The notes: generated by a model not told the origin, from the sequence alone. A DNA stretch of 64,000 nt from Taudactylus pleione (GCA_031769625.1 JAUIMM010000200.1:56194001-56258000), one strand, 5' to 3'. Positions 9,692 through 21,170 are shown, counted from the stretch's first letter. Numbers and translations: made by a program.

Positions 9692-10765
9692 CAGGGGCGC
9701 CGAGAGGGGGGGAGCGGGTACTAATTACCCGGGTCTGGCACTGCTCCCCCTTCCCTCTTAGGTCACAGCAGCCCAGCACATGCTGCTGTATGCTGGGCTG
9801 CACTGGGAGACTGTCCGAGGCTGTTAAAGCAGCAGCCGGAGCAGTCTCCTATGCCAAAGGGGGGGAGCGATCACGCTGATTTTTTTGAAAGGGCATGGCC
9901 ACGCCTTCCGCGATTAGGCCATGCCCCCTACCCGCCCTTCAGCCTAACCCTGACAGCAGCCTAATCTTAACCACAGCCTAACCTTAGCCGCAGCCTAACC
10001 CTATCCTTAACTTCAGCCTAGTACTAACCGCAGCCTAACCCTAACCTTAACCACAGCCTAACCACAGCCTAACCCTATCCTTAACTTCAGCCTAACTCTG
10101 ACCGCAGCCTAACCCTATCCTTAACTTCAGCCTAACCCTAACCGCAGCCTAACCCTAATCTAAACAACAGCCTAACCTTAGCCGCAGCCTAACCCTATCC
10201 TTAACTTCAGCCTAACCTTAACCACAGCCTAACCCTATCCTTAACTTCAGCCTAACCCTAACCACAGCCTAACCCTAATCTTAACCACAGCCTAACCTTA
10301 GCCACAGCCTAACCCTATTCTTAACTACAGCCTAACCCTAACCACAGCCTAACCCTAACCACAGTCTAAACCTAACTGCAGCCTAACCCTAACCACAGCC
10401 TAACCTCAACAGCAGCCTAACCCTATCCTTAATTACAGCCTAACCCTAACCTTAACCACAGCCTAAAACCCACTACTGGGGCACTGTATAAGAGTGCACT
10501 ACTGGGAGCACTGTATAAAGGGCACTGCTACTGGGGACATTACATAAGGGGCATTACAACAGTGGGCATTGCAAGAGGGGCACTACTATTGGAGACATTA
10601 AGGTGCATATGAAATGGAAAGGAATGTTCCCAGAGTGACAAGAAAGGTGTGTGTGTCATGTTGATACAGCCCATATTCCAGTGACCACTCCCATTTTTCG
10701 GCATTGAGGGGGTGGCTCCATTTTTCAGCTTGCCCTGGGCTCCATATACCCTAGTTATGCCACTG
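9692..10765. mobile_element. Composite hAT-like repeat with two mismatched ends
   Basis: It starts with CAGGGGCGCCGAGAGGGG, as in the element at 11297, and ends CCCTAGTTATGCCACTG, the end type of the CAGTGGCGTAACTAG family (49925-51300). The 8 bases outside the two ends do not match. A telomere-like minisatellite (9955-10466) and a short run of ACTACTGGGGGCACT-type units fill the interior. It is best read as a fusion of two elements, not one transposed unit. Confidence 0.6.
9955..10466. repeat. Degenerate (CCTAACCCTAACC) minisatellite
   Basis: About 500 bp are made of CAGCCTAACCCTAACC and CAGCCTAACCCTATCCTTAACTT units of roughly 15-25 bp. CCTAACC recalls the vertebrate telomere repeat (CCCTAA), but the spacing is irregular and a CAG spacer recurs, so this is a minisatellite and not a true interstitial telomere block. 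Confidence 0.9.
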
Positions 10766-11296
10766 AGTGTAGGGCTTTACACATTGTACAGTATATACTT
10801 TTAACTATAATTAGTGATAATGCTAATATGCTGAGATGACAGCATGAGTACTGTACATTGGAAATTCTGTCTGAATTTGCTGCCACAGACACAGCTGCAG
10901 GGTGATGCCATTTTTTCCAGGTGTTTTGTGAGAGGACCCAGCGTTTAGGCACTCATATATACAGGTCTGTAGGGGAAATGCTCAGTACATTCTTAATTTC
11001 TTACATATACATTTGTTTCCAAAATGTACAGCTGAATCCAACAAGTCTACATGGCATATTGCATATTAAAGAAAAAAACTATTTCTGCTGAAAGAACACA
11101 AATAAACCATGTCCATAACTCCACAGATGTGTGACAATGAATCTATATTTGCTATTTAGCTGACTCTAAACTATTGTTCTGTATAGCAGTCATTTTCTCT
11201 CTAGAAGAAACTCCCCACAGTATCATTCAGTAGGACAGAAAGATCACCGTGCCCTGATCCTGTCCACTCTAGAGTTAGCATTACATTTGGCATGTT
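10766..11296. other. No recognised feature
   Basis: AT-rich sequence without recognisable repeats or coding segments. Confidence 0.5.
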
Positions 11297-11687
11297 CAGG
11301 GGCGCCGAGAGGGGGGGGGGCGTGTACACTTTACCCGGGCCCGGGCTTCCAGAGGGGCCCGGCGGGGGTCCGGGTCCAGCGCTGCCCCCCCCCTCCCTCC
11401 TCACTATCTCGCAGCAGCCCAGCACACAGCATGTGCTGGGATGCAGTGGGAGATTGCTGTGGCTGCTGCTTAGCAGCCACGAGCAGTTTCCTATGCCGGA
11501 GGGTGGGAGCGATCACACTGATCGCGCCCCCCCCTGGCTTTGCGCCGGGCTGAGGGGCTCTCCACCGCGCAGCGCCGCGCAAAAGTATGTTTTACTTTTC
11601 TTTTCTTTGAGGGGGTGTGGCCATGCCTCCCACGATTAGGCCATGCCGCCTCTTTACCGGGGCCCGGGGGTGCTCTCAACGGCCCTG
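11297..11687. mobile_element. 391-bp hAT-like MITE (CAGGGGCGCCGAGAGG)
   Basis: The ends CAGGGGCGCCGAGAG and CTCTCAACGGCCCTG form imperfect inverted repeats. The flanks GGCATGTT (11289-11296) and GGCATATT (11688-11695) match at 7 of 8 positions, as an aged hAT duplication would. The interior is very GC-rich with G and C homopolymer runs. The long open frames inside are composition artefacts. Confidence 0.82.
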
Positions 11688-12039
11688 GGCATATTTACGA
11701 CCCCAGGCTCCTGACATGGGTAGTATGTGGTATTGGCATTAGATCTATCTAATATTATTCATGAGGATGAAATGGTTTCGTGTAATCATTTACAGTGCCA
11801 GCATTGCTTGCATAACAGACGTGCCTTCAAGACTAGTTTGGCTTAGAGCCATTACTCATAGACTTTCTGACAGTGAAGAATTTACTTCAGGAAAAGTTAT
11901 GGAAAGCTTGCATTCAGGACTGATTTGCCCAAGTGTCAGCAGTGATGGGATACCCTTGTGAAAGGGAGGAGGTGATGGAACATGTTCTGCATGTAATTTT
12001 TTCCAGAAACAAATCCCTTGGCAGGCCCAAAACTACTGT
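11688..12039. other. No recognised feature
   Basis: Apart from the 8-bp target duplication at its start, nothing is recognisable here. Confidence 0.5.
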
Positions 12040-13130
12040 AGGGTTTTTGTCACCCGGGGCAAGGCAGTAATCCTCCCAAAAAAAGGAGGGCGTTCTTCTG
12101 TGCGCGCACTCCTGAAAAGGTTGTGTGGTTTCATGACACAGTAATGCCCCTTATACATTAAGCCACACTAAGTAATGCTCCTTATTACACATTATGCCAC
12201 ACAGTAATGCCCCTTACACATTATGCCACACAGTAATGCCCCTTATACTATTATGCCAGAGTAATGCCCATTACACATTATACCATGCAGTAATGCCACT
12301 TACATATTATGCCACACAGTAATGCCCCTTTTACCATTATGCCAAAGTAATGCCCCTTACACATTATTCCACATAGTAATGCCCCTTATAACAATTATGC
12401 CACAGGTAACAGGTCTGGTCACAGCACCCCCCAAACCGTTCGATGTCCACCTCTCACAGCACTCCCCCCTTCAATGCACTCTCCCCCTCTAATAACCACA
12501 TCACAAAACTCCCCTCCCTTCAATAATCACTTAACAGCACCCCCGCCTTGCCAGCAAATGTACCTTATACACTTTGGAAGGTCTCTTGGCAGCGGCTTTC
12601 TTCCCTTGCAGCTTGCCCTGTCACAATCGCGCATGCGCACCTGAGAGAGAGGAGCTCACTGGAGATGCCCGGCTGCTCCAATTGTGTCACTGATCAGCTG
12701 GGGAGCATCCTCCCTGCCTCCCTCTCTCCCACAGCCAGCCATATAAATGCGGCTGTGGGTGGCCCTGTAGCACTAAAGTTGTACCGGCTCAGGGGGCATA
12801 TGGCACCCTGCCTCTCGGCCCAGCCCGCCCCTGCCTCTCGGCCCAGCCCGCCCCTGCCTCTAGTAAAATGGATGCCCCCTTAGCATATTACTACTGAAGA
12901 GACCCAGCTGGCTATCCCTGAGACCGGTAGAGTCTCATTCTGTCAGAGGCAGATGTGCGCTATAGCAGATATTACGGTCCACAGCAGAATGGTGCCAAAC
13001 CAGAGAACAAAGGTATAGCTCTAGGAACCAGAGAAGTCTCATATCTGGACTCTAGGCTGCACCCCCTCCAATCTAAAGCCCCTGGGGCACGTGCGCCCTT
13101 AGTTCCCCCTAAATTCAGCCCTGCCCTTGG
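12040..13130. mobile_element. Composite hAT-like repeat of uncertain limits
   Basis: Words such as TTGTCACCCGGGGCAAGGCA at the left and GTTCCCCCTAAATTCAGCCCTG at the right resemble the interior and end of hAT-derived repeats. Between them lies a 29-bp minisatellite, a GC-rich stretch and a short duplicated unit (GCCTCTCGGCCCAGCCCGCC, about 12810-12860). No matching end pair or target duplication was found. Confidence 0.45.
12130..12410. repeat. 29-bp minisatellite
   Basis: About nine units of the type ACACATTATGCCACACAGTA plus ATGCCCCTT, with length variants. Confidence 0.85.
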
Positions 13131-14459
13131 GTCTTTTCCTTCGTGCTCCTTTCATTTTGACTTCTCATTTTTTTGCTCTCTTAAAGGGGCAAAGCATGGG
13201 CAGAGCTAGTGGAGCATATACTCTGGTGGTAGATGCACTTTGGGCATCAGGAAGGCAGAGGGGGTGATCGGGTGAATGGCTACCTGAAATGTAATTCATC
13301 TTGTAGATATACTGCAGAGGTGCTTTTTGTCTTCATGTTCTTTCACCTCCTTCCTGCTCCATTATACATTGCAGATGGGATGTAACTACCCCATCATGCT
13401 GAAAGGAGCCTAAGGGGCCTATGTATTAATAATCACGGAACTGAAGTGCTGAAATTATTAAGTATCCTTTTCGCGGCAGATATTTTTATTTGTAATGAAA
13501 ATATCCCTGCTATGTACTAAGTGAAACTCGCAGGGACATCTGTTGCGATCACTGCTCTCCCTGCAAGTTACATCCCGGGCATTTTGTAGGAGTCTATCAC
13601 ATTTGTGAATGACTCCTCCAGGGAAATCTGACACTGCGCATGTGCACAATGTCAGTTTCCACTACAAGATGGGGGTTGCAGGAGAGGGATCGGTAGTTCT
13701 CTCTCCTGCAAGTATAATGCCTCCATAGGTTGCAGTTTACACTATCTTCAGATGGTGTATCTAACGCTGCCAAGCTCTGAAAAGTCTTGCTGTTCGGAGT
13801 TTGGTGCATAGGTGTCAGACTGTAGTCCCCATTGATAATAATGGACACTACTAATTAGCATTCTGCATCAGATTTCTGTGAAATCTCCTGCATTAGGCTA
13901 TTAGTATATAGCAACAAACCATAAAATTATTCAGACTGCATTTTTACAGAATTTTTTAAAAATAGGCCACCAAATGGTTGACAGAACCAGATGGAAAAAG
14001 CACCTCTGGAGTACATCATGTTTGCACAGTATTGGCGCGATCTGAGAGGAATCAGTGGAATGGAGTCAGTAAGTACTGGAAACGCTCTTGGCGCTCATTA
14101 ATTACCGCCCTCTTCACACCCTGTTAGACCGGGTTTAGCCGTGTAAAACAGCTAAACCCGTCTAAAGTCGCGATTAGGGCACCCTAACTGCAGTTTGGGT
14201 ATGCTAACCACGGGTTTCTCGCACATTTTTGATCACACCCTCCTGAGTGTGCGCACAGAAATGCCGGCGCCTGCGGCTATCCCGCTTAGACGGAGCAACA
14301 ATTGAATCGGGCGCCTTAAAAAAATTGCTGCCGGATAAACAATTTAATCGCCCCCCTTAGGATCTGATTCTGAGGTGGGATTAAACAAAAACAGAGCAAG
14401 TAACTTTGAACCTGGGTAAAACCAGGTTACACTGTAGGTTGGGCAGATTTGAAGGGTTG
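13131..14459. other. Hairpin-rich repeat DNA without defined ends
   Basis: Phrases such as GGGGCCTATGTATTAATAATC (13416) and GATTAAATTGTTTATCCGGC (minus strand, about 14330-14350) look like MITE termini, and a strong hairpin with arms near GGGTTTAGC / GCTAAACCC lies at about 14131-14163. I could not pair any two termini, so no element is called. No coding segment was recognised. Confidence 0.45.
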
Positions 14460-14463
14460 GGTA

Positions 14464-14765
14464 CGGGATGCCGGCGCTCGGGATCCCAGCGGTCAGAATC
14501 CTGACACCAGCATCCCAACAGGGTTAGGATACCGACACCTGTCGGTAAGTATCCTAACCATATCCTTACCCCTAACCCTCCATCCCGGCACCCTAAACCT
14601 AACCTGCCCCTAGTGCCTAAACAAAACCCTCCTTCTAGTGCCTAACCCCTAACCCTAGCCCCACTAATTACAGTCAGGATGCCGGAGCCGGGATTCTGAC
14701 TGGTGTCGGGATTCTGGCGCCAGTGTTCTAAGCGTCCCGACCACCAGGATTTAAACTGCATCCCA
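14464..14765. repeat. Foldback repeat with telomere-like core, copy 2
   Basis: The left flank (GGGATGCCGGCGCTCGGGAT, TCAGAATCCTGACACCAGCA) is answered by an inverted right flank (GGGATTCTGACTGGTGTCGG), and the core carries CCTAACCCT-type units. It is related to 5850-6290, 15928-16390 and 46614-47010. Confidence 0.7.
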
Positions 14766-15927
14766 ATATAAAACATGCAGAGAGCATTAGATTTGGGAGG
14801 GGTCTGTCCAAAATCAAATCTAATTTTAAGCTGTGCAGTATTTATAAACTACATGCAAAAGCAGCCAATATTTACCCGGCATGAAAAACAAACAAACATG
14901 TATTTGCACCCCTTGCTTCACAGCATGGTTTGTCCAGGTGCACAGTTACAGTACTTGCTCTTTTTTGCTTTACTCCCACCTCAGAATAAGACCCAGAGAG
15001 TGCTATTTTTCTCCTTATATCTTCTATATCGGTCCAAGTTCAATTAGCCGTGGGATAAGCTGCGAGGAAAATTGAACCTCTGTGGTTTAACGTGTGGGGG
15101 TAACCCCCATGATTGAATAAGGGTAATTAATTAGCCGCATAGCTCATTAGAAAACATATACAGTAAATCTTGTTTTATTTGCACATAATAAAATATGCTG
15201 TGCATCCACATGTGAATAAATGAACTGCTTTCCCCTGAAATTTTATTTTAGTAACGCTTATTGCCTACAACATATTTTAAAGTCAAATATTGTAGCTTAT
15301 CTGTGGATGTACTTTACTTTAAATAATGTATTCTTTTATATTATACAATATTTATCACTTATGAGTCACACAGTCAACAGAAAATGTGCTAATTCTTGGA
15401 TAACACATTATAATGCAAGACGCAACCTGTCTGACAATACTGGTTCGTGATAAGTTTTTCATTAATTGAAACATGAAATATGTTTCTTTTGTACCTTCTG
15501 GTTATCACTCTAATCTTATATGTAAATACACAGCAGAGGTGAGCAGAGTAATTAATTTACACAAAACTATTAATTTCTGAAATACAGATTAACAGTTTAT
15601 TTTCAGCAAGAAGATGAACTGTCTTGTTACAAAATACAAAGCATAGATACTGCTTAGAAATGTTATAACATGATATTGGAAAATATTAATTATAAGGCTG
15701 AATCGTATAAATGGAATTCTCCCATTGGGAATTCCTGAGAAGGGGGCATAGTGTTTAAGGGGCTATACCTCAAAACTTATTGGATGTACTGAGCTAAAAT
15801 TTGGCATGGACACGTAGAACCGTTGCTTGGTGCTGCATGCCAAATTTCAGGTCAAGAAATTAAAAATGAGTAATTGGGAACAAAGTTGAAAATTAAAGCT
15901 CTTTTCTTACACTGCCTGGTTAAAAAC
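14766..15927. other. No recognised feature
   Basis: AT-rich, with no arrays or paired termini. The segment 15740-15900 (GGGCTATACCTCAAAACTTA and following) looks like a dispersed repeat, but I cannot assign it. Confidence 0.45.
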
Positions 15928-16390
15928 GGAATCGGTATGTAATGCCGGATGTCAGGATGTGTCCTGTCAAAATACCCTTAGCGGCATCCCGATGGTAGGT
16001 ATCCCGATAGGGGTCGGGTAAGTATACTTACCCTCCCCCCTTCTCTCCCTAACCAAAACCCTCCCTTCTTGTAGCCTAACCCTAACCCTCTCCCGTTAGT
16101 GGCTAAACCTAAGTCTGCCCCTTTCATGCCTAAACCTAACCCTCCCTCCTTAGTGCCTAACCCTAACCCCCCCTCCCTAGGGGATGCTAACCCTAACCTC
16201 CCCCCCAAAACCTAACAGCTAAGATGCCCCTGGCTTACCTCGTTCGGGCTGGCGTCTTGTCTGTATTCTGGAGTCGGGATTTAGATAGGCGTTGGTATTT
16301 CAACGCCGATATCAAGTCCTGTGTCGGACTTCCAGCATCGAGATTCAGACCGGCGGCATGCCATCTGCTGGTCTGGTAACTACATCCTGT
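15928..16390. repeat. Foldback repeat with telomere-like core, copy 3
   Basis: CGGCATCCCGATGGTAGG-type flanks surround a core of CCTAACCCTAACCCTCCC units (about 16030-16210); the right flank contains the inverted phrases GTCGGGATTTAG and CAGACCGGCGGCATGCC. Confidence 0.65.
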
Positions 16391-16658
16391 GATGGCATAC
16401 CATATCTGTATTGCGCAAGGAACATGTCCACAAAGGCGTCACTCTTAATGTTCGGAGTTTCATTGCTTTTTTGAGTTTTGTGAAATTTCAGATCATGTCT
16501 AAGAAGCCTTAATGATACGTGTGAAACCCTAAGGTTTCTTGTCTATGGAATTATAATACTTCGTCAAGTGCACCACTTCCTACACAGTAGACAAAGCTGA
16601 GAACAAGAATTGCACGTTGAACTTATGGTGCAAAAGCTGAAACTGTAGTAAGAACTGG

Positions 16659-16834
16659 GGGGTCTATTTACTAAGCCTTGGATGGAGATAAAACAAACAG
16701 AGATAAAGTACCAGCCAATCAGCTCCTAAGTGCCATGTCACGGGCTGTGTCTTGAAAATTGAGTTAGGAGCTGTTTGGTTGGTAAGTTATCTCCGTTCAC
16801 TTTATCTCCATTTAAGGCTTAGTAAATAGACCCC
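16659..16834. mobile_element. 176-bp MITE, GGGGTCTATTTACTAAGCC termini
   Basis: Perfect inverted termini GGGGTCTATTTACTAAGCCT and AGGCTTAGTAAATAGACCCC continue into further inverted homology (GGAGATAA.. / ..TTATCTCC). The target duplication is unclear because the left end lies in a G run. A partial second copy is at 7468-7573. Confidence 0.85.
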
Positions 16835-17117
16835 TGAATCCCATAAATATCATCATTGTATTGGATCCAGTTGATAGTGGTTTCCTACTGTTGTTTCAAT
16901 AACTATACATAATTCTGGATCATCTATTGTTCTATTAATTGATACTGCACACATATAGTATAATAATAATAGTATTAATAATACTTTTATCTATATGTTA
17001 CTGTATCAATTGTATGGTAAAGAGAAAATCGTGCAGGAGTTTGTGAAAACTTGTACATATTTCTTATCAGTTGTACCAACTATTAGCAGGGAGTGCATTT
17101 TTTAAAATCTCTTTCTT

Positions 17118-18232
17118 TCTCTACTATATAACAGCAAAAATTTGTCCTTCTGTCTTTCTATACAAATCCACAGTTTACAAGCCACGATCGTGAAATTTTA
17201 CATACGAGCATATTAAAACACGGCGGAGGCAACTAAACATTTTTTAAAACAAAATGAATTACTGTTAATATTTAATTAATGAAAAATCACAATTTTTGCA
17301 TAGCATTCGCCCTCTACAGGTCAGGTATGGAATTACAAAAGGATTTAGCTTATCTACTATTTTTTCTTTTCTATCTTCTCTACTATATAAAAGCGAAAAT
17401 TTGTACTTCTGTCTTTCTATACAAATCCACAGCTTACAAGCGAAGTTCGTTACATTTTACATACAAGCGTATTAAAACATGGCTGAGGCAACTAAAAAAT
17501 GTTTAAATGGAAAATTAATTACTGTTAATTTTTAATTAATTAAAAAACACAATTTTTGCTGGACGCTCATTGTGGGGCCTCATGGCGTATGGTTAGGGCC
17601 TCGGAGCAAGCGTTTTGTGTTGTCATGTTTTGTCATGATCTTAATGTTTATTATCGAAGATAGCTTTAGCAGGCTTTGCCAGCATTCTCAGCTCTCTGAC
17701 TATACCAAATTACGCAACAACATTCACTTCTTTCTTCCAACTGTGTCAAAATGATGACTTTGCAAGGACCCTGCTGTACTGTGAGCTGCCAAAATATTAC
17801 ACATGGAATGCTTTTCCAAAAGTTTTTCTGCACAGAAAACAGGGAGCTGCTGTAGATGGTCATCCTGGTATCAGAGCAACAGAAGCTCTTGGCTGTGTTT
17901 ACACTGTACATCCAACAAATTTGGAATGCTTCTATCTCCCCATCAAATATCAGGATTGCATAGGACAGATCAACAGGATTACACAGTGCAATTGGCAGAT
18001 TTGCACAGCAGGATACCAGGATTGCACATTTCAGATTACAAATTTTGAATGCTTCTATCTCTGAAGTTTGCTTTACACCGTTACAGGTCCTACTTCCTTC
18101 GAAGACCTTAGGACTGTTGATGGGGAAGTTTGACACACTTTTAGTGAGGCCTGCCTAAGGAGAGGTTGGTTGGAGGATGATGTCTAAACAAACATTCTTA
18201 AAATCCCGGGCAACGCCGGGTACTCCAGCTAG
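17118..18232 (+). mobile_element. Helitron derivative inserted in the L1 tail
   Basis: Two 5-prime-type ends, TCTCTACTATATAACAGC (17118) and TCTCTACTATATAAAAGC (17377), start about 260 bp of mutually similar sequence. The 3-prime end has the stem CCCGGGCAACGCCGGG (18205-18220) followed by TACTCCAGCTAG and then T (18233). The ends, stem, CTAG terminus and the helicase fragment inside all fit a Helitron. The tandem 5-prime ends suggest a duplication or a second truncated copy. Confidence 0.85.
17705..18183 (+). pseudogene. Helitron helicase fragment with a 108-bp foreign patch
   Basis: From about 17723 one frame reads through TSFFQLCQNDDFART, LLYCELPKYYTWN, FLHRKQGAAVDGHPGI and VYTVHPTNLECFYL without a stop; these are characteristic of the Helitron protein just before its helicase core (KYYTWN and VHP..ECFYLR type). 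At 17939-18046 a 108-bp unrelated stretch intervenes, flanked by the direct repeat GAATGCTTCTATCTC (17924-17938, 18047-18061). Homology then resumes with TGPTSFEDLRTVDGE and, after a frameshift near a TGA, FSEACLRRGWLEDD. The nuclease domain and helicase motifs are absent, so the copy is inactive. It lies inside the non-autonomous Helitron, whose 3-prime end follows directly. The identification is firm; the left limit is approximate. Confidence 0.85.
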
Positions 18233-18493
18233 TTATTTATAAAGGTAGATGATAGTGAAAATAAATAAATAAATAAAAAATAATGTAGCATCAATAGTAG
18301 AGTCACATTTAGACAAAAGTACATAACAGCGACATAATATCAGAAAAACAGGACTCTGAATAAAACACAGTACATATAAAAAAAATGATAAAAAATAAAA
18401 GATAAGAAAATGTCAAACTGCCACATTTTCATTTTTTGGGGGAATCATAATATATAAACCTACAATTCTAATAAGCAGAAAAATAGATATAAA

Positions 18494-19039
18494 TTAAGAA
18501 AAAAAATAATTGTGGGTGTGGGGGGCTGGGGGGGAGGGCATTAGTGAGAAGAGGGAACACCAGGCAGTCACAAGGGTACAGGGAATATAACCAACCTTAG
18601 TAGAAAATATAGAAGTGGCAAACATTTCTAATACTCTACAGAGAGGTTCACACCAGGCCCGGAAGGGTTTTATTAAATTGGACCAAGGGGTCCAAATTTC
18701 ATGGAATTTTGGAACTTTATCATGGAGGAGAGCAGTGATATATTCCATGGAGGTGGTATTCCAAAGTCTGTTAATTAGCACTGTAATAGAAGGTGCAGTA
18801 AATTGTTTCCAATTAGTGGCTATCAAAAGTTTAGCTGCGCTAAACAAATGAGTTTATTATATGGTTATAGGAGAGTCGGGAAATGGTTTACATTATAAAA
18901 CATGTAAAGTTACTAGGCACAGTACTAAAGATATCGCCTATCAATGATAAAACCTCATCCCAATATATAGAAATCAGTGGACAATCCCACCATATATGAA
19001 AGTAGGAGCCCTTTTGTCCACACTGGGTCAGCAAAGGTC
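18494..19039 (-). pseudogene. L1 ORF2 C-terminal fragment
   Basis: On the minus strand the first frame reads LTQCGQKGSYFHIWWDCPLI and continues to a stop near 18900. A second frame (18847-18494) reads SAAKLLIATNWKQFTAPSI, a NRLWNTTSMEYITALL stretch and FHEIWTPWSNLI. WWDCPL-type and AAKLLIARNWK-type phrases mark the C-terminal part of L1-clade reverse transcriptase proteins, after the polymerase domain. The catalytic domains are lost through 5-prime truncation at the target duplication, and at least one frameshift or stop separates the two parts. The protein would have served endonuclease and reverse transcription; this relic cannot. Clade assignment within L1 (for example Tx1-like) cannot be made from this piece. 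Confidence 0.82.
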
Positions 19040-19056
19040 AGCAGGGAGTGCATTTT

Positions 19057-20202
19057 GCTTATACTTAAACTTAAGTAATTCAAGATAGATTCAATTTACA
19101 AAATATATTTAAGACCAAATGGGATCAACTCAATTACATGTATTTGCACATTGTAAGTTTGGTACGAAGGACAGGCGACATACAGTGAGCACTTCACCTG
19201 TACTTATGGTAGCTAAACATAGCACATTTTCCTTTACACCCCTATGGGTGTTCTTCCTTATCCATATTGATTTTTTTTTTTCCGGGATGGGGTCTGGGCA
19301 TGCTGGCATTTCTTTTTTGTTTTTTATTTCTGTAATAGCAATAGTGATTAGCACTAATGTGAAAATGTGCTTACCTCTCTGGTGTTATAGGATAATTATC
19401 CTTTACACCTGGTTTGGAGCTTTTGTTAAATATGAATTTAATGGAAAGGTGAATGCCCATGCAGTGATAATGGTCCTTTGAAGTGGAAACACCATGGATA
19501 CTACTTGATAGGTGGAAAGGTTTTTACCCAGGGTGGAGATCTGGTCTTATCTAATCCCGATCACTATAGCCAACAAACTTATAATTATGCAAAAGAAAGA
19601 TGGGTATTAATGTTTCATCTATAAATGACAAAGACACTATTATTGGAATGCTCTGGGTCTTACATCATACATATGGTATGCATTTCATTGCTGTTGCTGA
19701 TCTTAAATGCATACAGTAGAGTTACACAATATCATGCTTGAGCCAGATCATGGGTTCAGCTTTTGTCTAAAAAATGCCTGGGTTTATTTACTCTAAATAC
19801 TGATACTGGCTATCTCGACTCTTTGCTATGGGACTTTACTGCTGATGACCACACAGTTGAACAAATCAGCTACTGTAATTTCCGGAGTTCTTCCATGACT
19901 TACATAATTTGTCATACTTTCCATATTATGATAAGTCCTAGTTCCCAATTCCTTTAGGGCAGCACTGCAATCTCTTACATCCCTTACTTTGGATGTGACT
20001 TACAGTTGAAAGTAAAAGATACCTATTTGCAAATGTGTAAAAAATAAAACGTCTGGAAACTAGTAAGGGTGATTTAGAGTTGGATGGCTGTATGTGCATT
20101 TGTGTGATGTGATTTTGCAGGGCACATAAAATATGTCACTTGCAAATGCAGTACAGTAAGCACAGTAAGGGTTTGCAGATGCAGGCAGAAATGTTACATA
20201 AC
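19057..20202. other. No recognised feature
   Basis: AT-rich unique-looking sequence. The open frames of 60-120 codons show no recognisable domain. Confidence 0.5.
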
Positions 20203-20295
20203 CTACCCTATGGAACCCTCTCCCTTATTCTGTCAGATGCTCCCCCAAACGTTCAATGCTTCAAAGGCTCCCTCAAAACACACTTCTTCATCTGA
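20203..20295 (+). pseudogene. Possible retrotransposon C-terminal scrap
   Basis: Thirty codons ending in TGA read SDAPPNVQCFKGSLKTHFFI at the end. A phrase of the type CFKxxLKTHFF recalls the last residues of several non-LTR retrotransposon proteins, where a stop follows shortly after. Nothing upstream extends the similarity, so this is a weak call and chance resemblance is possible. Confidence 0.3.
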
Positions 20296-20871
20296 TCCTG
20301 ACCTAATAGATTTCCACACGAGATAATTCACTCTTTTATGTTTTCTCATCCTTATTTTGAGTTACATTGATCTAAATTTAAGTGTAAACTTTAATCTAGT
20401 ATATAAATATGTCTGGTAAATGTGATTGCCAACCTAAAAGGTTCAGTCATTTTGTGTAGGTTCAGAACTTACACTGAATGTTAGCCCCACTTTATATTTT
20501 CAGCTCCAACCCGCAGAGAAGCTGCGGTTTTTGTAAGTATAAGTCTTGGTATAGAACGTATGTATAGAATATAAAGCTATGTATGACCCAAAATGAGTTA
20601 CATCTCAAAGGGACATGCTTCCCTTGCATTAGCCTGCATTTTCTGTGCTGAGCTCGCACATGATCTGCATCTCGATGTAAGTGATAAGTGCAGCACGACG
20701 CTCTGTAGCAGGTTATGCACAAGTGCAGTGCGATACATTGTATAAGACTAATAATACTATAATGCACAAACATATTGCAGTCAATTCTAATCCCCCCACC
20801 TCCTCCTTATCTCTAATAACCTTTTCACATCGCTGTTTCGACCCTGGTTATTGACTGGTTAACCCGGGTCC
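20296..20871. other. No recognised feature
   Basis: AT-rich sequence. The last ~60 bp (GGTTATTGACTGGTTAACCC) resemble a MITE flank whose partner may lie beyond 21171, but the pairing is weak. Confidence 0.45.
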
Positions 20872-21170
20872 ATACCTCCCAACATGACCCTCTCCAGGAA
20901 GGACACAATGCTCTTGTCCTTGACTTCCCTGGTAAACGGTGGGGCTGCAGTGCAGTTCAAAAGTCAAATAGGGGAGCCACACCAACTGTCATTTCACACA
21001 TTGCCAAACATCACTGGCTGGGACTCACTGGCAGTTGGTGCGACTCCCCTATTTGAATTTTGGACTGTACTGCAGCCCCACCTCTGGAGTCTCCACCAAT
21101 CATAAATTACCAGGGAAGTCCAGCACCAGAGTATTGTGTCCCTCCTGGAGAGGGTCATGTTGCGAGGTAT
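20872..21170. mobile_element. 299-bp foldback hAT-like MITE
   Basis: The left end ATACCTCCCAACATGACCCT is inverted at the right (AGGGTCATGTTGCGAGGTAT), and the inverted homology continues inward with gaps through GGAGAGGG, GGGGCTGCAG and CAAATAGGGGAG. The flanks CCGGGTCC and ACGGGTCA agree at 6 of 8 positions, a plausible decayed 8-bp duplication. The internal words CAAATAGGGGAGCCACACC also occur at 6525. Confidence 0.8.

Larger units (their letters stand above)
17085..19056 (-). mobile_element. 5-prime-truncated L1 insertion with 17-bp target duplication
   Basis: AGCAGGGAGTGCATTTT occurs at 17085-17101 and again at 19040-19056. Between them the minus strand carries the end of an L1 second reading frame (18494-19039), then an A-rich tail region, interrupted by a Helitron. 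The left duplication ends in TTTT next to a T run, the geometry expected for target-primed reverse transcription of a minus-strand L1. Truncation lies exactly at the right duplication. Confidence 0.82.

Noticed and set aside
9955..10466. True interstitial telomere
   Set aside because: Units are 15-25 bp with CAG and TTAACTT spacers; runs of uniform CCCTAA repeats are absent.
9692..10765. Single intact hAT element
   Set aside because: The two ends belong to different terminal families and the flanking octamers do not match.
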